Assembly: GCF_005843885.1 (NCBI RefSeq)
Contig: NZ_CP040443.1
Span: forward strand, 5,022,001-5,086,000
Length of the DNA: 64,000 nt
Origin: Escherichia sp. E4742
GTDB taxonomy: Bacteria > Pseudomonadota > Gammaproteobacteria > Enterobacterales > Enterobacteriaceae
Direction: 5' to 3'
Position 1 is the first letter of the stretch. Each line of letters opens with the position of its first letter. A program made the translations under genes and the position numbers. Positions 34,979-44,735 of the stretch are shown here, one piece after another. The notes under the pieces were generated by a model, which saw only the letters and a list, made by a program, of their open reading frames with translations, was not told the origin of the DNA and did not search any database.

Positions 34979-35248
34979 ATGACACCCGAATCGGTCATGA
35001 TGATGGGGACAGAAGCGATGAAAGTCGCGCTGGCACTGGCTGCCCCGCTGTTGCTGGTGGCGCTGGTCACCGGTCTTATCATCAGCATTTTGCAGGCCGC
35101 CACGCAGATTAACGAAATGACGCTGTCGTTTATTCCGAAAATCATCGCCGTATTTATCGCCATTATTATTGCCGGACCGTGGATGCTCAACCTGTTGCTG
35201 GATTACGTTCGTACCTTATTCACTAACCTGCCGTATATCATCGGGTAA
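34979..35248 (+). CDS. fliQ: Flagellar export gate protein FliQ
   Basis: An 89-residue hairpin protein with two membrane segments that packs around the FliP–FliR channel. It carries the family block ILQAATQINEMTLSFIPKII. GAGAGGC precedes the start. Confidence 0.97.
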   Translation: MTPESVMMMGTEAMKVALALAAPLLLVALVTGLIISILQAATQINEMTLSFIPKIIAVFIAIIIAGPWMLNLLLDYVRTLFTNLPYIIG

Positions 35249-35256
35249 TCGATGTA

Positions 35257-36042
35257 ATGTTGCAGGTAACAAGCGATCAATGGCTTTCCTGGTTAAGCCT
35301 GTATTTCTGGCCATTACTGCGCGTGCTGGCGCTGATCTCCACCGCGCCCATTTTGAGCGAACGCAGTGTGCCGAAACGAGTAAAACTGGGCCTCGCAATG
35401 ATGATCACGTTCGCCATTGCTCCGGCAATACCCGCCAACGATGTTGCCGTTTTTTCGTTTTATGCCCTGTGGCTGGCAATGCAGCAGATCCTGATTGGCA
35501 TTGCGCTTGGCTTTACCATGCAATTTGCCTTTGCCGCTGTACGAACCGCTGGCGAAATTATCGGTCTGCAAATGGGGCTGTCATTTGCGACGTTTGTTGA
35601 TCCTGCTAGCCATCTCAATATGCCCGTCTTAGCGCGCATCATGGATATGCTGGCGTTACTGTTGTTCCTGACATTTAACGGTCATTTATGGTTGATTTCG
35701 CTGCTGGTCGATACGTTTCACACTCTACCCATTGGTGGCGAACCGCTGAACAGCAATGCGTTTCTGGCACTCACCAAAGCAGGGAGTCTGATTTTCCTTA
35801 ACGGGTTGATGCTGGCGTTACCGCTCATTACCCTGTTGCTGACGCTGAATCTCGCATTAGGTTTACTGAATCGTATGGCCCCGCAATTATCAATTTTTGT
35901 TATTGGTTTTCCATTAACATTGACTGTCGGCATCTCATTAATGGCGGCATTAATGCCGTTAATTGCCCCTTTTTGCGAACATTTATTTAGTGAAATTTTT
36001 AATTTACTGGCGGATATTATCAGCGAATTGCCTGTAATATGA
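35257..36042 (+). CDS. fliR: Flagellar export gate protein FliR
   Basis: Single-copy member of the FliPQR channel that nucleates the rod with FliE. The 261-residue, very hydrophobic protein carries the FliR block AGEIIGLQMGLSFATFVDPA. Length equals K-12. It ends the fliL–R operon. From 36043 to 36331 there is no gene, only the regulatory region of rcsA, where I could not place an RcsAB box with confidence. Confidence 0.97.
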   Translation: MLQVTSDQWLSWLSLYFWPLLRVLALISTAPILSERSVPKRVKLGLAMMITFAIAPAIPANDVAVFSFYALWLAMQQILIGIALGFTMQFAFAAVRTAGEIIGLQMGLSFATFVDPASHLNMPVLARIMDMLALLLFLTFNGHLWLISLLVDTFHTLPIGGEPLNSNAFLALTKAGSLIFLNGLMLALPLITLLLTLNLALGLLNRMAPQLSIFVIGFPLTLTVGISLMAALMPLIAPFCEHLFSEIFNLLADIISELPVI

Positions 36043-36331
36043 TTCCCTAATGTTTCTCTTGTTATCCTAAGGATTATCTGAAAAATAATACCAGCGAACA
36101 TCTTCCAGGATACTCCTGTGGCGAAATATTTGTTTTAACCTCACTCACATATCGCAACATTTACTTTACTTTAAGACAATTCCAGGCAAATTATACAACG
36201 CTTTACGGGATAGTAAGTCCGCCTGAAAAATCGCGAGAGTGGCGCATTAGGTGACCCATGTTGTTCCGTTTAGTCATGATGAAATATTCAGGTAAGGGGA
36301 ATTATCGTTACGCATTGAGTGAGGGTATGCC

Positions 36332-36955
36332 ATGTCAACGATTATTATGGATTTATGTAGTTACACCCGGCTGGGTTTGACCGGGTATCTGTTGAGTAGA
36401 GGGGTGAAAAAAAGAGAAATCAACGACATTGAAACCGTTGATGACCTTGCCATCGCTTGTGATTCACAGCACCCTTCAGTGGTGTTTATTAATGAGGACT
36501 GTTTTATCCACGATGCTTCTAACAGTCAACGTATCAAGTACATCATTAATCAACATCCCAATACGTTATTTATCGTTTTTATGGCAATTGCTAATGTTCA
36601 TTTTGATGAATATCTATTGGTCAGAAAAAATTTATTGATCAGTTCCAAATCGATTAAGCCGGAATCTCTTGATGATATCCTTGGCGATATTCTGAAAAAA
36701 GAGACAACGATGGCCAGCATTTTAAATATGCCAACGCTATCATTAAGCCGGACCGAATCGAGTATGTTGCGAATGTGGATGGCTGGCCAGGGAACGATTC
36801 AAATATCCGACCAAATGAATATTAAAGCCAAGACCGTTTCATCGCATAAAGGCAATATTAAACGTAAGATCAAAACGCATAATAAACAGGTTATCTACCA
36901 TGTCGTCCGACTGACGGATAATGTGACAAATGGTATTTTTGTCAACATGCGCTAG
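36332..36955 (+). CDS. rcsA: Capsule transcriptional activator RcsA
   Basis: Auxiliary LuxR-type regulator that heterodimerises with RcsB to activate colanic-acid capsule genes and its own promoter, and to repress flhDC; degraded by Lon. The 207-residue protein has a C-terminal LuxR helix-turn-helix (LSRTESSMLRMWMAGQGTIQ, then MNIKAKTVSSHKGNIKRKI) and an atypical N-terminal domain without a phosphorylation site. Synthesis is limited by H-NS and raised by DsrA, whose gene is close by. Confidence 0.96.
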   Translation: MSTIIMDLCSYTRLGLTGYLLSRGVKKREINDIETVDDLAIACDSQHPSVVFINEDCFIHDASNSQRIKYIINQHPNTLFIVFMAIANVHFDEYLLVRKNLLISSKSIKPESLDDILGDILKKETTMASILNMPTLSLSRTESSMLRMWMAGQGTIQISDQMNIKAKTVSSHKGNIKRKIKTHNKQVIYHVVRLTDNVTNGIFVNMR

Positions 36956-36998
36956 GGCATACTGACTGGTGGTATTCCACCAGTCAGGCTGACAGAAA

Positions 36999-37187
36999 TT
37001 ACTCTGCTTTCTCCACAAAGATACCATCCTGATGCCCTGCTTCATTAAAGAACCAGATGCCGAGCGGGTAGTCTTCCAGCGAAACCAGGTACATTGTGCC
37101 TTCACTAAACTCCTCAACCGCCAGTACCACGCCAGGACGACGCGGACCGCCATCCGTTTTGACTGTTACCCGATCATTCACCTTCAT
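36999..37187 (-). CDS. dsrB: DsrB protein
   Basis: A 62-residue protein of unknown function, first described next to dsrA. The sequence ([20 protein letters not shown], then [20 protein letters not shown]) is the same as I remember for K-12. It looks like a small SH3-like beta-barrel and shares the opening VTVK.GGPR with YodC at 40565. Expression is RpoS-linked in K-12. Confidence 0.93.
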
Positions 37188-37350
37188 CGTTTTCCTCCTG
37201 TGGCTTTGTGCCAGTTTAGAACAATTTCGTTTTTCTGACAGCGCCAGGCGCGTGCGAGTGCTGATTTTCTCAACGGTCTATACTTAAGAAATGCCTGGCT
37301 GACATGACGTGTCGGCAGCAACATATAAGCAACGGTTGCGAGGATAGATG

Positions 37351-37578
37351 ATGAAAACCGCAAAAGAGTACAGCGATACCGCAAAACGTGAGGTCAGCGT
37401 CGACGTCGATGCCCTGCTGGCGGCGATCAATGAAATTAGCGAAAGCGAAGTTCATCGCAGCCAGAACGATTCAGAACACGTCAGCGTCGATGGCCGTGAA
37501 TATCATACATGGCGTGAATTAGCCGATGCCTTTGAACTTGATATTCATGACTTTAGCGTCTCTGAAGTGAATCGCTAA
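37351..37578 (+). CDS. yodD: Stress-induced protein YodD
   Basis: A 75-residue acidic protein (MKTAKEYSDTAKREVSVDVD, ending HDFSVSEVNR), induced by peroxide, acid and cadmium in K-12; molecular function unknown. Two ATGs are adjacent (37348, 37351); the second is better spaced from GAGGA and gives the usual length. Confidence 0.92.
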   Translation: MKTAKEYSDTAKREVSVDVDALLAAINEISESEVHRSQNDSEHVSVDGREYHTWRELADAFELDIHDFSVSEVNR

Positions 37579-37587
37579 ATGCGTCAT

Positions 37588-37679
37588 AAAAAAATCCCGG
37601 CCCTTGTTGGGGTCGGGATCAAACTTGCTTAAGCAAGAAGCACTTAAAAAATTCGTTACACCAGGAAATCTGATGCGTT
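37588..37679 (-). ncRNA. dsrA: Small regulatory RNA DsrA
   Basis: Hfq-dependent sRNA that activates rpoS translation and represses hns, induced at low temperature. The minus strand reads AACGCATCAGATTTCCTGGT from 37679, keeps the rpoS- and hns-pairing segments and the internal GCTTCTTGCTTAAGCAAG hairpin, and ends in a GATCCCGACCCC…GGGCCGGGATT hairpin with a T-run. It is about 92 nt, versus 87 in K-12 as I recall. Differences: the fourth base is G where I recall A, and the terminator has a longer loop and an A–C mismatch. Confidence 0.92.
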
Positions 37680-37875
37680 CATCACCTTATCCGCAATTTT
37701 TTATGCTGACAAGAAAATATTCTTGATATGAATGATTAACGTCACTTATGAATGGAAGTGTGATCCACGTCACCCCTTGGAGGCTCTGGCGTTCACGTGA
37801 TCGCTCCCGAAAAACGATTTTTTATTATTCGTGCTGTTTTAAGAAACATCCAGGCAAGGGGAGTACTGCGCGATC

Positions 37876-38691
37876 ATGCTTTCAATTCATCAACCGCTGC
37901 TGATTTTTACCGATCTTGATGGCACCCTGTTGGACAGTCATAGCTATGACTGGCAACCTGCCGCCTCCTGGTTAATCCGCCTGCGGGAAGCGGATATCCC
38001 CGTGATCCTGTGTAGTAGTAAAACCTCGGCTGAGATGCTGTACCTGCAAAAGATGTTAGGTCTGCAAGGGTTGTCATTCATTGCAGAGAACGGCGCGATG
38101 ATCCAACTGGATCAACACTGGCAGGATTTGGACGGCTTTCCGCGCATCATTTCGGGGATTGCTCATAGTGAAATCAGCCTGGTATTAAATACGCTGCGTG
38201 AGAAAGAACACTTCAAATTCACCACCTTTGATGACGTCGATGATACAACCATCGCTGAATGGACTGGCTTAAGCCGCAGCCAGGCAGCACTGACGCAGTT
38301 GCATGAGGCTTCGGTCACGCTTATCTGGCGCGACAGTGACGAGCGGATGGCGCAATTTACCGCTCGCCTGAATGAACTGGGCTTGCAGTTTGTGCAAGGT
38401 GCGCGTTTCTGGCATGTGCTGGATGTCTCTGCCGGGAAAGATCAGGCGGCCAACTGGATCATTGCGGCATATCAGAAATCGAGTGGAAAACGTCCGACCA
38501 CGCTTGGCTTAGGCGATGGACCAAATGACGCACCATTACTGGAAGTGATGGATTATGCGGTGATCGTAAAAGGGCTAAACCGGGAAGGCGTACATTTGCA
38601 AAATGAGGATCCGGCCCGTGTCTGGCGGACACAGCGAGAAGGACCGGAAGGCTGGCGCGAAGGGCTGGATCACTTTTTCACGACCAGTTAA
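37876..38691 (+). CDS. yedP: Mannosyl-3-phosphoglycerate phosphatase family protein YedP
   Basis: HAD-superfamily phosphatase of the Cof/MPGP type, 271 residues. The nucleophile motif is FTDLDGTLLD (Asp-13 and Asp-15), motif II is VILCSSKTS and motif IV is LGLGDGPNDAPLL. E. coli makes no known mannosylglycerate by this route, so the physiological substrate is uncertain. It overlaps the end of the convergent dgcQ by 4 bp. Confidence 0.93.
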   Translation: MLSIHQPLLIFTDLDGTLLDSHSYDWQPAASWLIRLREADIPVILCSSKTSAEMLYLQKMLGLQGLSFIAENGAMIQLDQHWQDLDGFPRIISGIAHSEISLVLNTLREKEHFKFTTFDDVDDTTIAEWTGLSRSQAALTQLHEASVTLIWRDSDERMAQFTARLNELGLQFVQGARFWHVLDVSAGKDQAANWIIAAYQKSSGKRPTTLGLGDGPNDAPLLEVMDYAVIVKGLNREGVHLQNEDPARVWRTQREGPEGWREGLDHFFTTS

Positions 38692-40382
38692 GGGCTATCG
38701 CTCGCGCAAACCTGATTGCGCCCCGCTTGTTTTGCAAGATACAACCGTCGGTCGGCCAGAGACTGTAATTGTTCAAAATCATAATCGCCGGTTTCCTCAC
38801 TGCTACTCACCCCCAGCGAAGCACTGATGCGTAGGGTCGTGCTCTTGGCGATCAACATCTCTTTTTCATTCAGCTTCAGGCGAATACGTTCGGCCACTTC
38901 CGTTGCCTGCGCCAGGTTAGCGCCAGGCAGAATCACACAAAACTCCTCGCCGCCCACGCGGCCTGCAACGTCCTGTGAGCGCAATGAACGACTGATTAAT
39001 CCGGCAGCATGCGACAGTACACGATCGCCTGCCTGATGACCAAAGCGGTCATTAATCGCTTTAAAATGGTCAAGGTCGACCTGGATGACAGAAAACGGAT
39101 GTTTGTGTATCTGACACAATTCGGCAAGCGGACGCGCTTTTTCGAACAATGCGCCACGGTTATACAAGCGCGTTAAGGTGTCATGCCACGCCTGCCACTG
39201 CAACGAGCTTTGCAGGACAAACATATTGCTGACCATCTGGCGAATCACATACCAGGAGATAAGTAACATCGTCGTAAAGAGCGCCCACAGAAGGGTTAAC
39301 GCAATGCTGATGCTGCCGAAATCACCACGCACACCTTCACTGAGCGAATGAATGCGCACCAATGCGCCGTCAAAATGGTCCAGTCGCTCCCAGCTAACAT
39401 AGCGACTGTTCATCCTAATGCCACCGCGCGTATCGTGTTCCATAGCCTGCGCCAGAGATGCCAGCTCCCGAGGATCAAAGAGATCCTCCGCCGAGTGTTC
39501 CGGGTTAGAGGAGGTTAATAATTTCAGTTTACTGTCGTAGAGCTGATATTCGCCATCCAGGTTTTTATCAATAGCGTTTTTTAGAAATTGCTGCATTGAG
39601 CGCACAGGGATACTCATCCCCAACACGCCATACCAGTAATTATTACTGTCGACTGGCACGCTTACGGTGACCTGCGGTTCAGTAACATTGTTATGGTCAT
39701 GCTGAGAGGTAAACCAACGTACGCCACGTTGACGATTTTCTCGTTCTGATTGGCCGATAAACCAGGGTTGTGTGACAAATTCGTAGTAACGCGTAGGGAT
39801 ATTTCGGGTAAACAACGTCGGCTGCGTCGAAACGTAGAATCCGGCGCGCGAGACATACATCGCCTGTTCAACCATCGAAGAAGAGTTGTGCGCCAGTCGC
39901 AGTAAGTAGCCGACTTCCAGTGCGGCGGTAATTTCATTGTCGAGTAATTCATTTTCGCGAGAAAGCTGATTTCCCTCGCTCACTAACGCATCCGAGACAC
40001 CGTTTACTGACAGAGTGCGTCGTCTGTTGAGTTCGATTTGCCAGGCGTGCTCGTCGCGATGTTGTTCAAACTCGATAACAGCGTTTCGCATAGAGGTGAA
40101 ATCCAACGGCGCAACAAGAGCTTCACGCATTCCATTACGCAAAAAAATCAGTTTATCGACGTTATATTGCAATTGTTTGTCGAGCGCGTTGGCAACGTTT
40201 TCCAGATGATTACGCTGGCTGGAGATATAGGCGTCTTCCAGCACCACAACTTCACGCCAGGTGAGCAAAGTGGAAAAGATCAACACCACGATAAAGCACA
40301 GATTAACGACATGACCTGGCCCCAGGCGGCGCGCGAGTTTTTTTAGCCAGCTCTGGTTTTCCATTTTTGTCTCGTGCTGCAC
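38688..40382 (-). CDS. dgcQ: Membrane diguanylate cyclase DgcQ (YedQ)
   Basis: Makes c-di-GMP, in some strains driving cellulose production. The 564-residue protein has an N-terminal membrane helix (about 25–45), a large periplasmic sensor domain (CHASE7-like, about 46–355), a second membrane helix near 360–380 and a C-terminal GGDEF domain with the active GRVGGEEFCVIL motif and an upstream DLDHFKAINDRFGH. I place the start at a GTG (40382), giving MQHETKMENQSW as in K-12; 21 further in-frame codons lie upstream. It is roughly 93% identical to the K-12 protein as remembered. Confidence 0.94.
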   Translation of the reverse strand: MQHETKMENQSWLKKLARRLGPGHVVNLCFIVVLIFSTLLTWREVVVLEDAYISSQRNHLENVANALDKQLQYNVDKLIFLRNGMREALVAPLDFTSMRNAVIEFEQHRDEHAWQIELNRRRTLSVNGVSDALVSEGNQLSRENELLDNEITAALEVGYLLRLAHNSSSMVEQAMYVSRAGFYVSTQPTLFTRNIPTRYYEFVTQPWFIGQSERENRQRGVRWFTSQHDHNNVTEPQVTVSVPVDSNNYWYGVLGMSIPVRSMQQFLKNAIDKNLDGEYQLYDSKLKLLTSSNPEHSAEDLFDPRELASLAQAMEHDTRGGIRMNSRYVSWERLDHFDGALVRIHSLSEGVRGDFGSISIALTLLWALFTTMLLISWYVIRQMVSNMFVLQSSLQWQAWHDTLTRLYNRGALFEKARPLAELCQIHKHPFSVIQVDLDHFKAINDRFGHQAGDRVLSHAAGLISRSLRSQDVAGRVGGEEFCVILPGANLAQATEVAERIRLKLNEKEMLIAKSTTLRISASLGVSSSEETGDYDFEQLQSLADRRLYLAKQAGRNQVCASDSP

Positions 40383-40513
40383 CCTGACGACTCCCAACCT
40401 GCTTTTTAATGATTCTGGCATAACCTGGCGATAGCGTACCGCCAAACAACGATAATTTTATAATGTAGGCATGATACGAGACATCAGGCCTTCGATACTG
40501 ACACTGGCACAAC

Positions 40514-40546
40514 TGCCGGATGCGGCGTGAACGCCACATCCGGCCC
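40514..40546. repeat. REP element
   Basis: TGCCGGATGCGGCGTGAACG followed by CCACATCCGGCC is a typical single REP palindrome between dgcQ and yodC. Confidence 0.85.
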
Positions 40547-40564
40547 GGTGTTAATTGCACACTT

Positions 40565-40747
40565 TCAAACTTCTTCCGACGAACAACTCCCCTCCCCCGG
40601 AACAAGCTCGGTTTCATGAAAAGCTTCCCGCTTGACCCCATAACCGTCATACCACCGGCACTCAACCATACCGCTGGAATACCCGGTGACAATCATCCGC
40701 GGGCCGCCCTCTTTTACCGTGACTTCCTCACTAACCATAAAGCTCAT
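40565..40747 (-). CDS. yodC: Small protein YodC
   Basis: A 60-residue DUF2158-type protein (MSFMVSEEVTVKEGGPRMIV, then ECRWYDGYGVKREAFHETEL). It is likely a small beta-barrel of unknown function, as in K-12. GGAGGCGAG before the ATG is a strong ribosome-binding site. Confidence 0.9.
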   Translation of the reverse strand: MSFMVSEEVTVKEGGPRMIVTGYSSGMVECRWYDGYGVKREAFHETELVPGEGSCSSEEV

Positions 40748-40825
40748 ACTCGCCTCCTTTTTTCGAGTGAAACTTGTTCACCTTAGTCGAGGATGGCGAA
40801 TTTTGCATAACAGCCAATGTGAATT

Positions 40826-41743
40826 TTAATGTGCCTGGCCGCGCATTTTCGCTACCACTTTCACTCCCAGCACCACGATGCCACCGATGATAAATCCAAG
40901 AATCAGATTTAAAACAGTCGGTAATATCATCGCCACCAGCGCGTTCTGCTGTCCGGCAAAATGTTCAATGGCATGATGCAGCGGCGCGATGCCATGCACC
41001 ACAATGCCGCCACCAACCAGGAACATCGCCAGCGTGCCGACAACCGATAATGCTTTCATCAGCCAGGGGGCGATAATCAACAGCCCCTTACCCAACGCCT
41101 GCATCAACGTACTGGACTTTTCTGCCAGCCAGTAGCCCAGGTCATCAATCTTAACGATAATCCCCACCAGGCCATACACGCCAATCGTTACCACCAGAGC
41201 TATCCCTGAGAGCACCAGCACCTGATTAATCAGCGGCGCTTCCGCCACAATGCCCAGCGTTATGGCGACAATTTCCGCAGACAAAATAAAATCGGTGCGA
41301 ATGGCCCCTTTTATTTTGTCCTTTTCAAACTTGAGCGGGTCTTGCTCCGCCAGTTTTTCCAGACGCTGCTGACTCTGCGCCGGATCCTCTTTGTGTTTAC
41401 GCGCCTCCATCATATGTAGCACTTTCTCTACCCCTTCAAAGCAGAGAAACGCACCACCAATCATCAACAGTGGCGTAATTGCCCACGGGATAAATGCACT
41501 GATGATCAGCGCCAGCGGCACCAGAATCACTTTGTTGATTAGCGATCCCTTCGCCACGCCCCAGACCACAGGAAGTTCCCGGTTGGCACGCACGCCTGAA
41601 ACTTGTTGCGCATTAAGCGACAAGTCATCCCCTAATACACCGGCGGTTTTCTTCGCCGCCAGCTTGCCCATCACGGAGATATCGTCCAGCAAAGTGGCGA
41701 TATCATCGAGCAACGTCAATAAACTACTCCCGGCCAAAAGCAT
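40826..41743 (-). CDS. yedI: DUF808 inner-membrane protein YedI
   Basis: A 305-residue membrane protein with about six to seven hydrophobic segments (IPWAITPLLMIGGAFLCFEG; IALVVTIGVYGLVGIIV; AMFLVGGGIVVHGIAPL). The N-terminal LLTLLDDIATLLDDISVMGK block is characteristic of the DUF808 family. Function unknown. Confidence 0.93.
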   Translation of the reverse strand: MLLAGSSLLTLLDDIATLLDDISVMGKLAAKKTAGVLGDDLSLNAQQVSGVRANRELPVVWGVAKGSLINKVILVPLALIISAFIPWAITPLLMIGGAFLCFEGVEKVLHMMEARKHKEDPAQSQQRLEKLAEQDPLKFEKDKIKGAIRTDFILSAEIVAITLGIVAEAPLINQVLVLSGIALVVTIGVYGLVGIIVKIDDLGYWLAEKSSTLMQALGKGLLIIAPWLMKALSVVGTLAMFLVGGGIVVHGIAPLHHAIEHFAGQQNALVAMILPTVLNLILGFIIGGIVVLGVKVVAKMRGQAH

Positions 41744-41914
41744 TCCCTCTCATTTTTATCGTTGACGCGCTAAGTATGAAGCAAAATCGGCTTGCCTGAT
41801 ACTTGCTTCACAGGTCAACATTTTTTTAACAATCAAGCACAATTATATCTCTCGCCAGCAGAATGATTTTCACGTTTACTATGAACCACCTTTTTATTTC
41901 CACCGTGAGGGATT

Positions 41915-42835
41915 ATGCGTTTCCGCCAGTTGTTACCGCTTTTTGGCGCGCTGTTTGCGTTGTATATCATTTGGGGCTCGACCTATTTTGTCATTCGGAT
42001 TGGCGTTGAAAGCTGGCCACCGTTAATGATGGCGGGGGTGCGATTTTTGGCAGCAGGTATTTTATTGATGGCATTTTTACTGCTGCGTGGGCACAAATTG
42101 CCGCCGCTACGTCCCCTGCTCAACGCCGCGCTTATTGGCCTGTTACTGCTGGCTGTTGGTAACGGTATGGTGACGGTTGCCGAACATCAAAACGTCCCTT
42201 CCGGCATTGCCGCCGTGGTGGTGGCAACGGTGCCACTCTTTACTCTTTGCTTCAGCCGCCTGTTTGGCATTAAAACGCGCAAACTGGAATGGGTGGGTAT
42301 CGCCATTGGGCTTGCCGGGATCATCATGCTCAATAGTGGCGGTAATTTAAGCGGTAACCCGTGGGGTGCAATGCTGATTTTAATCGGCTCAATTAGCTGG
42401 GCGTTTGGGTCGGTTTATGGCTCACGCATTACCTTACCGGTAGGGATGATGGCAGGTGCCATTGAGATGCTGGCGGCTGGCGTAGTGTTAATGATTGCGT
42501 CGATGATTGCGGGTGAAAAACTGACAGCAGTCCCTTCGCTTTCTGGTTTCCTTGCAGTCGGCTATCTGACGCTGTTTGGCTCGATTATCGCCATCAACGC
42601 TTATATGTATTTAATCCGCAATGTCAGTCCGGCTCTGGCCACCAGCTACGCCTATGTTAATCCCGTGGTCGCGGTATTGCTGGGTACGGGTCTGGGCGGC
42701 GAAACACTGTCGAAGATTGAATGGCTGGCGCTAGGAGTGATTGTTTTCGCCGTGGTGCTGGTCACGTTGGGGAAATATCTCTTCCCGGCAAAACCCGTTG
42801 TCGCTCCTGTCATTCAGGATGCATCAAGCGAGTAA
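41915..42835 (+). CDS. yedA: EamA-family drug/metabolite transporter YedA
   Basis: Inner-membrane transporter of the DMT superfamily, 306 residues with about ten membrane helices arranged as two EamA repeats (YIIWGSTYFVIRIGVESWPP in the first, IGSISWAFGSVYGSR in the second). Substrate unknown. It overlaps vsr by 12 bp tail to tail. Confidence 0.94.
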   Translation: MRFRQLLPLFGALFALYIIWGSTYFVIRIGVESWPPLMMAGVRFLAAGILLMAFLLLRGHKLPPLRPLLNAALIGLLLLAVGNGMVTVAEHQNVPSGIAAVVVATVPLFTLCFSRLFGIKTRKLEWVGIAIGLAGIIMLNSGGNLSGNPWGAMLILIGSISWAFGSVYGSRITLPVGMMAGAIEMLAAGVVLMIASMIAGEKLTAVPSLSGFLAVGYLTLFGSIIAINAYMYLIRNVSPALATSYAYVNPVVAVLLGTGLGGETLSKIEWLALGVIVFAVVLVTLGKYLFPAKPVVAPVIQDASSE

Positions 42836-43294
42836 ATGAATCCCCAGAGTGTCGATCTGCGCGCTGGCGCCCTCGCCGCAGATCCACTCTTCCAGACGCT
42901 CGGTAAGTGCCGCGTCCGTTAATTTCTCCCGCCCGCGTAACGCACATTCCCAGACAATCAACACACGCCAGCCGAGTTCCTGCAAACGACTGACATCGCG
43001 CCGATCGCGCTCGACATTTTTACCAATCTTCTCCAGCCAAAAATCTGTTCGCGTGGCGGGGACTTTAAACAGGTAGCAATGGTGATGATGCCAGAAGCAA
43101 CCGTGGGCAAATATCACACAGCGAAATTCATCAAGGACAAAATCCGGACGTCCGGGAAGATTGGCCTCCTGAACACGAAACGCCAGCCCCTGCTCAGTTA
43201 ACAGGCTGGCGAGACGTTTCTCGATTGCCGTATCGCGCGTGGCAATCGCGCGCATATTTTTGCTACGCGTGGCCTTATCGTGAACATCGGCCAT
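42824..43294 (-). CDS. vsr: Very-short-patch repair endonuclease Vsr
   Basis: Nicks 5' of the mismatched T in Dcm-site T:G mispairs caused by 5-methylcytosine deamination. The 156-residue protein has the Zn and active-site elements of the family: RPDFVLDEFRCVIFAHGCFW with the catalytic Asp near 51, then HHHHC. It starts inside the end of dcm (20-bp overlap), so translation is coupled, as in K-12. Confidence 0.96.
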   Translation of the reverse strand: MADVHDKATRSKNMRAIATRDTAIEKRLASLLTEQGLAFRVQEANLPGRPDFVLDEFRCVIFAHGCFWHHHHCYLFKVPATRTDFWLEKIGKNVERDRRDVSRLQELGWRVLIVWECALRGREKLTDAALTERLEEWICGEGASAQIDTLGIHLLA

Positions 43295-44693
43295 GTTGTG
43301 TTTCTCGCTGACGCAACGCCACCGCTTGTCTGATTTTTGGCTCTAGCAGTTTTGCCACCGCGGCAAAGACCGGTACTACCACCGAATTACCGAACTGACG
43401 ATAGGCTTGCGTATCGGAAACCGGTATACGGAATTTCGCTTCTCCCGGCGCTTCAAAGCCCATCAGACGCGCGCATTCGCGAGGCGTTAATCTTCGTGGG
43501 CGATGTTGCTGATTCTGCGGATCGTCAAAGTCTTTCTCACCTGTCGCCATATCCCAGCCGCGATCGATTAAGATTTCCGCGCCGTCTTTATAATAACGGG
43601 CAGAAAGCGTGCGCGTGACACTTTGCGGATTGTTCGGATAAACCATCCCATAACCGAAGCCGTTACCGCGCGCCTGATGCTTTTTCGCATAGCGATAGAG
43701 ATACTTCCATAACACTGGCGTCAGGATATATTTCGCTTCGACCATCGGGTCCAGCAACTGCGCCAGCGTCACTCGCTGCGCTGGGAAACAATCGCTAATG
43801 TCACGCAGGGTGAAATCTTCTTTCAGATTAAGATCGCGACGGAAGCCCACCAGCACGATGCGCTCACGGTGCTGCGGTAGAAAATGTTTGCCATCGATGA
43901 TTTTCGGATCGTCCGGGCCGTTATCTTCTGCGTCGGCAACGTCATAGCCCAGTTCGTCCAGCGTCTGCATGATGATGCGGAACGTTTTACCCTGGTCGTG
44001 ACTTTTCAGGTTCTTAACGTTTTCGAGCACAAAAATCGCCGGACGACGAGCGTCGATAATGCGCACCACATCAAAGAACAGCGTACCCTGGGTATCGCAG
44101 GCAAAACCGTGCGCCCGCCCAAGCGAGTTCTTTTTCGATACACCAGCCAGTGAAAACGGCTGGCAAGGAAAACCGGCCAGTAAAACATCATGTTCAGGAA
44201 TGTGCTGACGGATATGTTCCGCCGCCGCGTCATCACTCGTGCCCTCTTTATGACTCAGGGTGATGTCACGGATATCTTCATTAAAATGATGAGTTGCCGG
44301 ATCGCAATAATGGTTGGCTTTATAGGTGCGCACCGCATGTTTATTCCATTCACTGGTAAATACGCACTGACCGCCAATTGACTCAAAACCGCGACGGATA
44401 CCACCAATCCCGGCAAAGAGATCGATAAAGCGAAACGCATAATGCGGATGATGTGCTGGCGGTTTGGGTAGCAACGTTTGCAGGTGGGCGAACTCATTTT
44501 CGCTTAAACGGTGCCACACCGAATCATTCGCCAGCGCACGTTTTAAAATCGCCGCGCTCCAGTGGTTCTCACCCACACCATTAAGTTGCGCCACCAGCGT
44601 TTTAACATCATAAATTTGCAGCAGTTTCTCCAGCATTGCCTGTGCGGCATTCCCGGTGCTGTATGAATCGGTTACTGAAATATTTTCCTGCAT
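43275..44693 (-). CDS. dcm: DNA cytosine methyltransferase Dcm
   Basis: Methylates the inner C of CCWGG. The 472-residue protein has the m5C methyltransferase motifs: DLFAGIGGIRRGFESIG (SAM binding), GFPCQPFSLAG with catalytic C177, VLENVKNL and the C-terminal GNSVVVPVF. N-terminal 85 residues form the extra domain typical of Dcm. Downstream vsr is coupled. Confidence 0.97.
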   Translation of the reverse strand: MQENISVTDSYSTGNAAQAMLEKLLQIYDVKTLVAQLNGVGENHWSAAILKRALANDSVWHRLSENEFAHLQTLLPKPPAHHPHYAFRFIDLFAGIGGIRRGFESIGGQCVFTSEWNKHAVRTYKANHYCDPATHHFNEDIRDITLSHKEGTSDDAAAEHIRQHIPEHDVLLAGFPCQPFSLAGVSKKNSLGRAHGFACDTQGTLFFDVVRIIDARRPAIFVLENVKNLKSHDQGKTFRIIMQTLDELGYDVADAEDNGPDDPKIIDGKHFLPQHRERIVLVGFRRDLNLKEDFTLRDISDCFPAQRVTLAQLLDPMVEAKYILTPVLWKYLYRYAKKHQARGNGFGYGMVYPNNPQSVTRTLSARYYKDGAEILIDRGWDMATGEKDFDDPQNQQHRPRRLTPRECARLMGFEAPGEAKFRIPVSDTQAYRQFGNSVVVPVFAAVAKLLEPKIRQAVALRQRETQHGRCSR

Positions 44694-44735
44694 AGATTTA
44701 ACCGGCCATATGAGATGGCCGACAGGTTAACATAA

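Noticed and set aside
36180..36331. RcsAB box upstream of rcsA
   Set aside because: Expected from K-12 autoregulation, but I found no segment close enough to TAAGAATATTCCTA to place it.
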